A stretch of DNA of 35,249 bases. Source: Sedimentisphaerales bacterium (lineage in GTDB: Bacteria > Planctomycetota > Phycisphaerae > Sedimentisphaerales > Anaerobacaceae). Location: contig JANQHJ010000013.1 of the NCBI GenBank assembly GCA_028282745.1, forward strand, positions 1 to 35,249, in the 5' to 3' direction. Shown piece by piece: positions 25,357 to 34,537 of the stretch. The notes below the pieces were generated by a model that was not told the DNA's origin, did not search any database, and saw only the letters and a program-made list of their open reading frames with translations. Every line of letters starts with the position of its first letter. Positions within the stretch are counted from its first letter, which is position 1. The translations under genes were made by a program, and so were the position numbers.

Positions 25357-26013
25357 TTAATCTTTGAGCTTCAATTGTATCTGCCCCTGGCTGCTTTTCA
25401 ACATAACAACGTCGTTCGTTATCCGCGTTATCTTAAAGCCCTTAATCATATCGCCTTCATAAAGAAGATCGTCATTTATCATACAGCAGTTGCCCCGTTC
25501 CGTACCCATAATGCTTATCAATTCAAGCTCACTTTGAGCAATTGCCAACTGACTTTGTGAATCATCCACAACAACATCGACAACAACCTCATCTGTCCTG
25601 AACGGATTCTTACTAAGCTCTTCGACATTCACCTGCTTCGTATTGGCGCAATCATAAAACTTTTTGATTACCTTATCGATGCTATTGAACATTTGGTCTT
25701 TAACACCCGTTATCCTCGTTATAGCCGCTTCTAACTGCTGCTGTTGAAGCTGTTCCGCTGATAGCTGAGCCGCCGAAGCCTGTGAAGGCCCGCTCTTTTT
25801 GATCATGAACCACAGGCACATCATCCCAATAACAAGCAAACCAACAAGCAGATATGTACTACGCTTAAGCTGAGTCTTCCTGTCAGCTACTGTCAAATAC
25901 TCCAGGCTCTCTTCAGGCTGACCACCTTGTCCACTGCTTAAATTTGGATTCGCTTGTGTTTCATTTTGATTATCAGAAGACAAAGAGTCTGGTTCTTTTT
26001 GAAAAGGTAACAT
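25357..26013 (-). CDS. PilP/GspC-like inner-membrane protein
   Basis: A 218-residue single-pass membrane protein. The N-terminal ~50 residues are polar and cytoplasmic. The membrane segment is at about 52-72 (STYLLVGLLVIGMMCLWFMI). A Gln-rich helical stretch follows (LSAEQLQQQQLEAAI). The C-terminal ~50 residues (CCMINDDLLYEGDMIKGFKI, then TRITNDVVMLKSSQGQIQL) match the homology-region fold of GspC and PilP, which links the inner-membrane complex to the secretin. It comes directly after pilO (47 bases), exactly where pilP lies in standard pilMNOPQ operons, but unlike PilP it has a membrane segment rather than a lipoprotein signal. Confidence 0.7.
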   Translation of the reverse strand: MLPFQKEPDSLSSDNQNETQANPNLSSGQGGQPEESLEYLTVADRKTQLKRSTYLLVGLLVIGMMCLWFMIKKSGPSQASAAQLSAEQLQQQQLEAAITRITGVKDQMFNSIDKVIKKFYDCANTKQVNVEELSKNPFRTDEVVVDVVVDDSQSQLAIAQSELELISIMGTERGNCCMINDDLLYEGDMIKGFKITRITNDVVMLKSSQGQIQLKLKD

Positions 26014-26060
26014 ATTGAGTCTCCAATTCTATTTGAGTTTAAAAATATACTACTCATCGG

Positions 26061-26594
26061 TCAGGCTGGGTTATTCTGGAAGAAAATACTCACAACCATA
26101 TCAGCCTCGATCTGCCCCTCCAGTTCTTTCTGCTTCTCCATATCAAGTTCACGCACTTTCATAATCCGGGGCAGATTCTCAAGTTCAAGCAGAAATGAAT
26201 AGAACGAGTTAAAATTACCGACAAGAGTCATTTTTAACGGCTGTTCAATATAGCCGCTGTTGTTTTTAACTTTCATCGTCTTGATCGCTGTCGGCGTCAG
26301 TCCTTCTTTTTGTGCTATTACAGTAACATTTTTAAGCACCGTATGTATCTCGTTTGTCGGAGGCAATTTGCTCTCGAAAAACTTGATTGCCTCTTTAAGC
26401 TGCGCGAGCTGTTGCTTAAGATCTTGTTCGTTAGTTTGTTCTTTAAGCTCATTAAGCTTATCAATCTTGTCCTTTACCCTGCTTCTCGCATCGGTAAGAT
26501 TATCGTTGGCCGGCTTTATCATAAACTGATACGCCACTAATGCTACTCCAACAACAATGACGAAAAACACTGCTTTTCTCATATTGCTGTTCAT
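26061..26594 (-). CDS. pilO: Pilus alignment protein PilO
   Basis: A 177-residue bitopic membrane protein. The membrane segment is at about 6-24 (AVFFVIVVGVALVAYQFMI), then a coiled-coil (LTDARSRVKDKIDKLNELKE) and a ferredoxin-like core (FESKLPPTNEIHTVLKNVTV; PLKMTLVGNFNSFYSFLLEL; LPRIMKVRELDME). This is the PilO pattern. I chose the ATG at 26594 because GGGGGA lies about 8 bases before it; an ATG at 26600 is too close to that site, and the open frame from 26684 would overlap pilN. PilO pairs with PilN to couple the cytoplasmic PilM to the outer parts. Confidence 0.85.
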   Translation of the reverse strand: MNSNMRKAVFFVIVVGVALVAYQFMIKPANDNLTDARSRVKDKIDKLNELKEQTNEQDLKQQLAQLKEAIKFFESKLPPTNEIHTVLKNVTVIAQKEGLTPTAIKTMKVKNNSGYIEQPLKMTLVGNFNSFYSFLLELENLPRIMKVRELDMEKQKELEGQIEADMVVSIFFQNNPA

Positions 26595-26637
26595 ATCCAT
26601 TTCCCCCTGTTTTGATTCTTTATTCCAAACACATAGC

Positions 26638-27369
26638 CTAAAATCTATATGTGCGTTTTTTACATTTTTCTCTAATACGGTCAATATCTTCTTGTGTCAC
26701 ATGGATTTCTTTGCGAAGTCTCGCCGTCAGCTTGAACTGCCTGTACTTAGTATCATCCTTTTTATTCTTTTGTTCTTTCGATTCCACCAAGGCAACATCT
26801 TCGAGTAAAGGCGAACAACCAAGGTTTTCAATGAAAGCTGCAACCTGTAGATCGCTCGGCGTTATCCCTTCAATGCTGATATTCGTTATTAAAAGCTTCT
26901 CTGGAGAAACCGGCTCGGCAGCCTTTTGCTGGTTCTTTTGATTGGCCTTCTGAAATTTGTTAGCAGCAGGCACACTTTTCCTTTGATTAGGAAGGTTCTT
27001 CGGCTTTTCCTGCTTCAGCTCAAGATTGACAAGGCTCGTCCCTACAGGCAGATTATTCGTTATCGATGCCAGTAGAACACTCCGCTGTATCGATTCCTGC
27101 AGCTCACCAGTAGTCAAGACGGTCTTCATCATTTCCTTTTTCTTGCTCTGAAGTTGCTCGTACTGCTTAATATCTTCCTGCGCCTTTTCCACCCTTTCAT
27201 TAACAGCCTTTTCCTCCACCGACACTCTGTGCTGTTGTATCTTTATAACCGCAAAGGCCCCACTCAACCCAACCATCACCAGCGCAAAAAGTATCACGTA
27301 CATAAAGTTCGTCCGACGCGATTCATTGCTCTGGATATAGTCATCAGGTACAAAATTAACTTTTAACAT
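26638..27369 (-). CDS. pilN: Pilus alignment protein PilN
   Basis: A 243-residue bitopic membrane protein. The short N-terminus MLKVNFVPDDYI is the cytoplasmic tail that in PilN binds PilM. The membrane segment is at about 23-43 (MYVILFALVMVGLSGAFAVI), followed by a long coiled coil (VEEKAVNERVEKAQEDIKQY) and a periplasmic ferredoxin-like domain (LLASITNNLPVGTSLVNLEL; ITNISIEGITPSDLQVAAFI). A Lys/Gln/Asn-rich linker of about 35 residues sits inside the periplasmic part. AGGGGA precedes the ATG by 8 bases; the gap to pilM is 19 bases. Confidence 0.87.
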   Translation of the reverse strand: MLKVNFVPDDYIQSNESRRTNFMYVILFALVMVGLSGAFAVIKIQQHRVSVEEKAVNERVEKAQEDIKQYEQLQSKKKEMMKTVLTTGELQESIQRSVLLASITNNLPVGTSLVNLELKQEKPKNLPNQRKSVPAANKFQKANQKNQQKAAEPVSPEKLLITNISIEGITPSDLQVAAFIENLGCSPLLEDVALVESKEQKNKKDDTKYRQFKLTARLRKEIHVTQEDIDRIREKCKKRTYRF

Positions 27370-27388
27370 TTCTCGGTCCCCTAATTAT

Positions 27389-28324
27389 TTATGACAGGCT
27401 CAAACCGAAAGAACCGGCCCAGCTAAAGTTACATCCTCTCCGTTCAATTCCATTCCTAATATCGCTAACTTCTACAACCGCCATGCAGTTACCCATCTGG
27501 GCCGGAATATCCAGCTGCTTCGCTATCATGGCGAAATTACCCTGCATTGTTACTGACGTATTGTTGCCTGCCAGAAAGATCATTCGCTCTATACGATCTT
27601 TTTTATAAAGCGACCCGAAGTGCCTCCGACATGCCGTTAGTTCAAGAATAAATCTCTTCACCGCTTCCTCACCAACAAAGTCATCCGCTCCTATTTGAAC
27701 CGATTTAGCAAACAGCGGATTGACATGACGAGTAATAAGAATATTGCTGTGCTTCTCAGCTATATCAAGAATCATAGCTATCGAATCGACATCTGTCTTA
27801 CGCCTGCCGAAAAACTTTACATACGTCTTCGCAAGCGCCATCGGCCAGACACCTATACTCTTTAAGTTAAGACCAGCCTGCTCGTAAACCGCTAAATGAT
27901 GATCTATCTTCTCACGGTCCGTAACCATTACAAGAACATTGTCATCCGACTGGATATATTTCAGTACTGCCTGCTCCGGATCAAACGGCAGTCGCTGCTT
28001 TACCTTATTTATAAATGATTCCTCAAGCTTGCTCTTCGCTCCTTTAGGAATCTTCAAATGGTCGATAAATAATTCTCTCGGGGGAACCGATGCGACAACA
28101 TCCTTGCCCACAAAACTATTCTTCTGTGTCAGATCGATAACCGTATCGAGCAGCCACCTCTGCCACTTACTGCTGCCCGTTGAAGTATCCTTAGGCCTCT
28201 CCCTGCTAACTCCAGAAACCAGCACCAGCCCGTTACCACTATCCTCTAGCTGTGATAATTTCACCCTGTCATCGTCCACATCGATCCCGATCGGACAAGC
28301 TTGTTTTTTCAAAAAGCCAAACAT
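27389..28324 (-). CDS. pilM: Actin-like pilus assembly ATPase PilM
   Basis: A 311-residue cytoplasmic protein of the PilM/GspL-type actin-like fold. The N-terminus CPIGIDVDDDRVKLSQLE is the first phosphate-binding strand and turn. Further landmarks are VVASVPPRELFIDHLKIPKG and KVKQRLPFDPEQAVLKYIQ, the typical PilM region where the protein handles the pilus inner ring. AMILDIAEKHSNILI is the second phosphate-binding segment. GAGGGA lies 5 bases before the ATG. It is the first gene of the pilM-N-O-P-like series. Confidence 0.87.
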   Translation of the reverse strand: MFGFLKKQACPIGIDVDDDRVKLSQLEDSGNGLVLVSGVSRERPKDTSTGSSKWQRWLLDTVIDLTQKNSFVGKDVVASVPPRELFIDHLKIPKGAKSKLEESFINKVKQRLPFDPEQAVLKYIQSDDNVLVMVTDREKIDHHLAVYEQAGLNLKSIGVWPMALAKTYVKFFGRRKTDVDSIAMILDIAEKHSNILITRHVNPLFAKSVQIGADDFVGEEAVKRFILELTACRRHFGSLYKKDRIERMIFLAGNNTSVTMQGNFAMIAKQLDIPAQMGNCMAVVEVSDIRNGIERRGCNFSWAGSFGLSLS

Positions 28325-28757
28325 AACATTCCCTCGACTACGCTTATGGGGATTAATACCATATTAACTTTCGCCATACGGGCCCAAATCAGCCCCCTTC
28401 CACACACATATCGCTGAACCGCTGATACATTCTGCTAACTAAAATATAGAAAACAAAAGAAACAAAGCCGTATGATTAGCGAAAAAAAAGTGATTTTGAA
28501 CTACATATTTAAGGAATGTTTTGCTCACTCCGTCCGATATAATTACGCACTACTGTCATTGTCGAATCATTGATGAGATGCCTTAGGTACGAGGAGTGAA
28601 ACAGCGAAGTAATCTTAATTTATCATCTCGACCGGAATCCCGAAGGGATGAAGTGCAGTGATCCTGAACCGCTGACACACGGATAAACTATGAAACCGAA
28701 GCCTAACAGTAATACAGACGAATATTACTGTTACAAATTCAAGACACGGATTAACCT
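28325..28757. other. Intergenic region between pilM start and RND pump end
   Basis: No gene is supported in 433 bases. It should hold the pilM promoter and the end of the efflux transcript. It contains two near-identical 15-base copies, TGAACCGCTGATACA at 28415-28429 and TGAACCGCTGACACA at 28665-28679. Between about 28590 and 28663 is a segment (CGAGGAGTGAAACAGCGAAG, then CATCTCGACCGGAATCCCGA) that looks like a dispersed intergenic repeat. Confidence 0.4.
28590..28679. repeat. Possible dispersed intergenic repeat element
   Basis: The stretch has the look of non-coding repeats of the 'GAGTGAAGCGAAGTAATCT ... CATCTCGACC' kind found scattered between genes in several bacterial phyla. It includes a small ATCCC-GAA-GGGAT stem near 28638-28650 and ends in the TGAACCGCTGACACA copy. 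Only one copy of the main segment is in this window, so repetitiveness is not shown here. Confidence 0.3.
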
Positions 28758-31700
28758 TTATTTCAGATATTTAAATTTATCACCTAATTTTTGAACCATT
28801 ACATAAAATACTGGAATAAGAAATATTCCCAATATAGTAGCCATTAACATGCCCCCAAATACTGCTGTTCCCATAGATTGCCTAGACACAGCACCAGCAC
28901 CCGTCGCCAATACTAAAGGGAGAACACCAAAAACAAACGACAGTGCTGTCATAAGAATAGGTCTGAATCGTATTCTTGCAGCCTCAATCGCGGCATCTAT
29001 AGGTGATTTACCTTCTTCATGTAACTGCTTTGCGAATTCAACCAGAAGAATCGATGTTTTAGAAGCTAAGCCAATCAGAAGAATAAAGCCTATCTGGGTA
29101 TAAATGTTGTTATTGAACATCCTTGTTGCTGTTAAAAGCATGGCACCGAATAATGCAAGAGGTACCGTAAGAATAATCGCAACTGGTATTATCCAGCTTT
29201 CATATTGAGCTGCTAAAAACAAAAACACAAATACAGATGCAAGTAGAAATATGATTGGTGCTTTATTACCCGCTTCTATTTCCTGATAGCTAATACCCGA
29301 CCATTCATATTCAATCCCGCTGGGTAATACTGCAAGTAATTTTTCCATCTCTTCCATAGCCTGGCCACTACTGACACCAGGCATTGCCTTGCCCTGAACC
29401 GAATTGCTTGGATACATGTTATAATGGTAAACCGTTTGCGGCCCCGAGGAATCTTCAACATTGGCAAAAGTATCAAAAGGAACCATTTTCCCCATTTGAT
29501 TACGAACTTGTAGTTTCCCAATGTCATTTGTATTTAATCTATGTTGAGCGTCACCTTGCACCAGCACTTTATAAGTTCTGCCGAATAGAGTAAAATCGTT
29601 AACATAAAATGACCCAAGACATGCCTGCAGTGTGTTGAAAACAGAATCAAGAGGAATCAGCAAACTTTTGACTTTTTCACGATCAATATCCACAAACAAT
29701 TGTGGGTAATTTGTTTTAAGGGTAGTCAATACAAACATTATGTTGGAATTTGACATTGCACTAAATTGTATAACATCTGACGCTTGTTGAAGCTGATCAA
29801 GACCAATATCACCTTTGTCCTGCAATTGCAGTTCGAAGTCAGTAAATCCAAGGCCAAAAATTGGTGGAGGGGCCAGAGCAAAACACTTAGCTTCTGAAAT
29901 AGCGGCAATCTTGCCATTAAGCATACCTGCTATCGATTCAGAAGACAGTTCCTTAGAGCGTCTTTGGCTCCATGTATCAAGTGATATAAAGTAAAACGCA
30001 ACATTTGAGGCAACCGCATTTTTTACGATAGAAAAACCACCAATGGTAACATATTCATAAATACCGGGAGTTTCTTCGATAATAGAGTTTATTCTATCTG
30101 TCACTTCCTTTGTTCGAGCAAGACTCGCACCTTCCGGTAACTCAACATCAAGAAAGATAAAACCCTCATCTTCTATTGGTAAAAATTCTGTCGGTGTATT
30201 AGAAATTCCGAGGAAAGTAAGGGCCAGCAAAATAATATATACCAGCATACAAACCGATATTTTACGTGTTGTGATCTTTACTGCATTAATATATCTATTA
30301 GTTGCTTTGGCCATAAATTTATTGAAAAATCTTGAAAACCAGTTTTCTTTTTGCTGGTCGGATGGTCTTAAAAATAAGGCACACAAAGCAGGACTTAGTG
30401 TTAATGCATTAATCGAAGAAAACACCGTAGCAACAGAAATTGTGATCGCGAACTGGGTATAAAGTCTGCCGCTGACTCCACCGATCAGGATTGTTGGAAT
30501 AAAAACAGACAACAAAACAAGAGTGGTCGCTATTACCGGGCCCGTTAGCTGCTTCATAGCTTTAACCGCGGCATTTTTAGGAAAAAGCTGTTCTTCCTGG
30601 ATAATTCTCATGGTGCCCTCGACGACTACAATGGCATCATCTACAACAATACCGATCGCGAGGACAAGTCCGAATAGCGTTAATGTATTAATGGACATTC
30701 CCAGAAGAAGCATTACAGTGAAAGTTCCAATTAATGAAACTGGAATTGTTATTGCAGGTATAATCGTTGTTCGCACATTACCAAGAAAAATAAATACTGA
30801 CAAAACGACAAGAACAACTGCAAATAAAAGTGTTTTGACCACTTCCTTAATCGATTCAGAAATAAAAAGGGTTGGATCAAAAGCAATCCGGTATTCCAAA
30901 CCTTCAGGAAAACTTTTAGACAGATTTTTCATTTGCGCCCTAACATCATTAGCGATATTAAGTGCGTTTGCCCCCGGACGCTGAAATACTCCCATCACTA
31001 TAGAATTCTTGCTGTTGTGCTGGGCATACCATCCATAAAGCTCTGAACCGAGCTCAATTCGAGCTATATCTTTTAGTTTTACCGTCTTGCTCTGGTCCTG
31101 AGTTTTGATAATGATATTTTCAAACTGCTCAACACTATCCAGACGCCCCAGGGTTTTGACTGTGTATTGAAACTGGTTTTCCCCATTTGTTGGCGGTGCA
31201 CCGATTTGGCCTGCAGCAACCTGAATATTCTGTTCCCGAATTGCGTTTATGACATCAACGGTTGTTAGATTTCTGCTTTTTAAAAGCTGAGGATCGATCC
31301 AGATTCGCATCCCAAAATCCTTGGCGCCGAATATTTCTATATTACCAACACCTTCGATCCTCGTAAGAACATCACTAAGGTAAATAGTAATATAATTGCT
31401 CATATAAGTTTCATCATATTGGCCGTCAGGAGATATTAATGAAATTGCCATAGTGATATTGTTAGATGATTTCTGAGTTGAAATACCGTTTCGTTTCACT
31501 TCTTCGGGAAGAACAGCTTCAGCGACTGAGACACGATTTTGGACAAGAACTGTTGCCATATCGATATCAGTTCCCACTTTAAATGTTACCGTTAAAGTCA
31601 AAGAACCATCATCACCTGATGAAGATGACATATATAGCATATCATCAACACCATTTATTGCTTCTTCGAGAGGAGTAGCCACTGTTTTTGCAACAACTTC

Positions 31701-31865
31701 AGCATTTGCTCCTGGATAATAAGCATTTACAATAACTGTCGGAGGTATAATATCCGGAGTCTTTTCGACAGGCAGCAAGGGGATTGACAACGCTCCCATA
31801 AGAACGATGAGTATTGTTATAACAGTTGCAAAAATTGGATGATCTATAAAAAATTTACTTAACAT
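28758..31865 (-). CDS. RND multidrug efflux pump, inner-membrane subunit (AcrB/MexB family)
   Basis: A 1035-residue proton-driven antiporter of the HAE1 class, full family length. It starts MLSKFFIDHPIFATVITILI, the typical first membrane helix. The proton-relay acids D409 and D410 are in helix 4 (LAIGIVVDDAIVVVEGT), and the partner lysine is K936 in LIGLASKTSILLVEFA. Two large periplasmic porter loops follow helices 1 and 7. Charged/polar porter features indicate a drug-type rather than metal-type pump. AGGGATA lies about 8 bases before the ATG. It is the last gene of the operon, 35 bases after the adaptor. Substrates cannot be told from sequence alone. Confidence 0.95.
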   Translation of the reverse strand: MLSKFFIDHPIFATVITILIVLMGALSIPLLPVEKTPDIIPPTVIVNAYYPGANAEVVAKTVATPLEEAINGVDDMLYMSSSSGDDGSLTLTVTFKVGTDIDMATVLVQNRVSVAEAVLPEEVKRNGISTQKSSNNITMAISLISPDGQYDETYMSNYITIYLSDVLTRIEGVGNIEIFGAKDFGMRIWIDPQLLKSRNLTTVDVINAIREQNIQVAAGQIGAPPTNGENQFQYTVKTLGRLDSVEQFENIIIKTQDQSKTVKLKDIARIELGSELYGWYAQHNSKNSIVMGVFQRPGANALNIANDVRAQMKNLSKSFPEGLEYRIAFDPTLFISESIKEVVKTLLFAVVLVVLSVFIFLGNVRTTIIPAITIPVSLIGTFTVMLLLGMSINTLTLFGLVLAIGIVVDDAIVVVEGTMRIIQEEQLFPKNAAVKAMKQLTGPVIATTLVLLSVFIPTILIGGVSGRLYTQFAITISVATVFSSINALTLSPALCALFLRPSDQQKENWFSRFFNKFMAKATNRYINAVKITTRKISVCMLVYIILLALTFLGISNTPTEFLPIEDEGFIFLDVELPEGASLARTKEVTDRINSIIEETPGIYEYVTIGGFSIVKNAVASNVAFYFISLDTWSQRRSKELSSESIAGMLNGKIAAISEAKCFALAPPPIFGLGFTDFELQLQDKGDIGLDQLQQASDVIQFSAMSNSNIMFVLTTLKTNYPQLFVDIDREKVKSLLIPLDSVFNTLQACLGSFYVNDFTLFGRTYKVLVQGDAQHRLNTNDIGKLQVRNQMGKMVPFDTFANVEDSSGPQTVYHYNMYPSNSVQGKAMPGVSSGQAMEEMEKLLAVLPSGIEYEWSGISYQEIEAGNKAPIIFLLASVFVFLFLAAQYESWIIPVAIILTVPLALFGAMLLTATRMFNNNIYTQIGFILLIGLASKTSILLVEFAKQLHEEGKSPIDAAIEAARIRFRPILMTALSFVFGVLPLVLATGAGAVSRQSMGTAVFGGMLMATILGIFLIPVFYVMVQKLGDKFKYLK

Positions 31866-31900
31866 TATTATATCCCTGTATAACAGTTACTTCTTTTGCA

Positions 31901-33049
31901 CTACTTTCCAGGCTCTGTAGAAGGCGGACTCATGTCCATTCCTGGAAAGAGATTCTGGAAACCAGTTTCGATATATCCCTGATTCAAATCCAGACCTTTT
32001 GTTACAACACGCATACCGTCAACTGCTTGTCCTGCCCTGATAGGTTTTCTGATTACGATATTATTCCGGTCGATACTCAGAAGATACTTACCACCAAGAT
32101 CCGTACGTATAGCCCGGTCATTAACCAAAATTGCATTTTTGCGAATTCCAACAGGTATTTTGATCTTAACATACATCCCGGGAAGTAGATCACCTTCAGG
32201 ATTATCATATACTCCACGAATAGAAATTGTTCCGGTCGATTGATCCACTGTATTGGCAATATAATCAATAACAGCTTTTTTATCGAAATCCTTTTGACCG
32301 GCTAAAGCGAATCTAAATATATTTAGATCAGAACCGTCACTTTTTAAGTTATCCAACCTCTTCAGGAAAAAGCTTTCGCTAATATCAAAGTATATGTATA
32401 ACGGTTTAACATTTACTATGGTTGCAAGATGTGTGTTCTCACTGGCACCAACAAGATTGCCTTTATCGACCATGTTTTGACTGATAATTCCATCTATTGG
32501 GGAATATATTTTACTGTAACCAAGGTCAAGTTCTGCCGTCTTAAGCTGTGCTTTTGCCGCCAGCAGCGAAGCATAAGCCATGTCATATCCTGCTTGCTTT
32601 GCAGTTAATTCCTGCTGACTTACAGCATTACTTTCTATCGCCTTTGTAACACGTTCAAGGTCTGATTTAGTTCTATCTACTTCTGCTTTTGCCGCATTGA
32701 GTAAAGCTTCAGCTTGAGCTTTTCGTGCAATATAAAGATCAGGTTCAATTTCAAATAGAAGATCTCCCTGCTTAACCAGAGAGCCATCTTCAAAGTTAAT
32801 GGTATTTAAAAAACCTTTGACCCTGGCTCTAATATCTACATGTTCAAACGCCTGTGTTGTACCTGTAAATTCAGCATATTCGATAACATCCTGTTGAATT
32901 GGCATTGTTAACTCTATTTCAGGGACCGGCATTTGGCCCATTCCCGGCATCATTGGCGGCCTGCGTAAAAACATCGCCCAAACAGTAAATAGAAGAATTA
33001 AAATAACTCCTGCAACCAATAATAGTTTTGTTTTATTTGGTTTTTCCAT
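31901..33049 (-). CDS. RND efflux periplasmic adaptor (membrane fusion protein)
   Basis: A 382-residue AcrA/MexA-type adaptor. An N-terminal membrane anchor at about 7-28 (LLLVAGVILILLFTVWAMFL) has no lipobox cysteine, so it is held by a transmembrane segment. The lipoyl halves flank an alpha-hairpin (HVDIRARVKGFLNTINFEDG; QAEALLNAAKAEVDRTKSDL; SPIDGIISQNMVDKGNLVG). The beta-barrel and membrane-proximal domains follow (GDLLPGMYVKIKIPVG). AGGTGAG lies just before the ATG, overlapping the end of the outer-membrane gene, which stops 4 bases earlier. It bridges pump and outer-membrane channel. Confidence 0.93.
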   Translation of the reverse strand: MEKPNKTKLLLVAGVILILLFTVWAMFLRRPPMMPGMGQMPVPEIELTMPIQQDVIEYAEFTGTTQAFEHVDIRARVKGFLNTINFEDGSLVKQGDLLFEIEPDLYIARKAQAEALLNAAKAEVDRTKSDLERVTKAIESNAVSQQELTAKQAGYDMAYASLLAAKAQLKTAELDLGYSKIYSPIDGIISQNMVDKGNLVGASENTHLATIVNVKPLYIYFDISESFFLKRLDNLKSDGSDLNIFRFALAGQKDFDKKAVIDYIANTVDQSTGTISIRGVYDNPEGDLLPGMYVKIKIPVGIRKNAILVNDRAIRTDLGGKYLLSIDRNNIVIRKPIRAGQAVDGMRVVTKGLDLNQGYIETGFQNLFPGMDMSPPSTEPGK

Positions 33050-33053
33050 TTTC

Positions 33054-34535
33054 TCACCTGTTTATATTTTCATTATTATCTTCGGCATATCTTGCTTCTA
33101 AATTTCCGTACTCATTTATTGGCCAGCCACCACCAATAGCTTTATAAAAACCTATCCAATCTTGAACTATCTGGCCTTTGCTTTGCGCAAGCTTGTCCTG
33201 CTGCTGGAACAGAGTTCGTTCAGTGTCAAGGACATTCTGAAAATCGCTTAAACCACTTTTGTATAATTCCGTTACCTGCTGGACAGCATTCTTTGAAGAA
33301 TTCACAGATGATTGTAATGCCTGATGCCGCTTCTTTTCCTGGACTAGAAAATTCATCGTGTTTTCAACTTCAGCAACAGCCTTAATAACAGATTGCTCGT
33401 AAGATGCTTTTAACTCCTGGGTTTTAGCTTCTTCAAATAATACTTTGCTCTTTATCCTGTTTCCATCAAGGATATTCCAGCTAAAACCCGGTCCAAAAGA
33501 ATACGACCTGCTACCAATATTGAATAGATCGGAAAAATTCATTGCCTGCATATTAAACGATCCGGTGATAGATATATTGGGATACAAAAATGATTTAGCA
33601 AAACCTATTCGGGCAGTTTGTGAAGCAAGCTGTCTTTCTGCAAAACGTATATCCGGCCTCTGCCTTACCAGAGCAAAGGGGAGATTTGCTGGAATTGTTT
33701 TGGGTATTTCCGGTATTGCGGCTGATGCCCGTATATTCAAATCTTCAGGATACATGCCAATCAATACCGCTATTCGATTTTTCACTTGAATTTCCATCTT
33801 ATTAAGAGAGAACAATTCAGCTTTTGTATTCGATAGATTAATTTCAGCCTGCTCAACGTCAAGCTCAGGGGCAAGTCCCGCATCGTATCTTGATTGAGTC
33901 AGCTCCAGCGTCTTCTGCTGTGATTCAATACTGGCCTTGGCAAACTTAATTCTCTGCTGTGTGGTTCTAAGATGTACATAACTGCTTGCCACTTCAGCAT
34001 AAAGAGTAATAAGTATATCATTATAACTGTCTATAGAAGATTCCAGTTCCGCTTGTGATGACTCTACAGAGCGTTTGATCCTGCCGAATAGATCTATCTC
34101 CCAAGATGCATCAAAGCCAGCCGAAAAAAGATTTAAATTCCTTGGCGACTCCGGCGCGCCCTTCAATGCACCATTTGCACTTTCACGACTTCTTGAATAT
34201 GAACCAACTAAATCAACAGTTGGATCCCATGCACCTGCCTGGAAATCTCTAAGTGCACGAGATTGCAATATTCTGTAATATGCTGATTTTAAATCAAGAC
34301 TTGATTGGTTGGCTTTTATAATAAGCTTATTAAGAACAGGATCGTTTAATAATACCCACCATTGTTCAAGTTGAGTTAAACTATTTGGATCAGCCAGGGA
34401 ATATCTTTTTTGCCAACTTTGCGGCATTTTTGTATCTGGACGTTCATAATCTGGGCCAACCATACACCCTGTAAGAAAGAGCAAGAATGCAAACAGTATG
34501 TATAATAAATTACACTTTATTTTTTTAGTTTTCAT
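33054..34535 (-). CDS. RND outer-membrane factor lipoprotein (OprM/NodT family)
   Basis: A 493-residue TolC-fold channel. The lipoprotein signal ends in the lipobox LTGC (Cys about 23), then MVGPDYERP, the hallmark of OprM/NodT factors. Two repeated coiled-coil halves are visible (LELTQSRYDAGLAPELDVEQ in the first; VTELYKSGLSDFQNVLDTER in the second), with LPFALVRQRPDIRFAERQLA between them. It lies 2 bases after tetR and 4 bases before the adaptor. The outer-membrane gene preceding adaptor and pump is a less common order than adaptor-pump-channel. Confidence 0.93.
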   Translation of the reverse strand: MKTKKIKCNLLYILFAFLLFLTGCMVGPDYERPDTKMPQSWQKRYSLADPNSLTQLEQWWVLLNDPVLNKLIIKANQSSLDLKSAYYRILQSRALRDFQAGAWDPTVDLVGSYSRSRESANGALKGAPESPRNLNLFSAGFDASWEIDLFGRIKRSVESSQAELESSIDSYNDILITLYAEVASSYVHLRTTQQRIKFAKASIESQQKTLELTQSRYDAGLAPELDVEQAEINLSNTKAELFSLNKMEIQVKNRIAVLIGMYPEDLNIRASAAIPEIPKTIPANLPFALVRQRPDIRFAERQLASQTARIGFAKSFLYPNISITGSFNMQAMNFSDLFNIGSRSYSFGPGFSWNILDGNRIKSKVLFEEAKTQELKASYEQSVIKAVAEVENTMNFLVQEKKRHQALQSSVNSSKNAVQQVTELYKSGLSDFQNVLDTERTLFQQQDKLAQSKGQIVQDWIGFYKAIGGGWPINEYGNLEARYAEDNNENINR

Positions 34536-34537
34536 AA

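Noticed and set aside
30523-30984. Plus-strand open frame of 153 codons
   Set aside because: It lies antisense within the RND pump gene, over the conserved proton-relay region.
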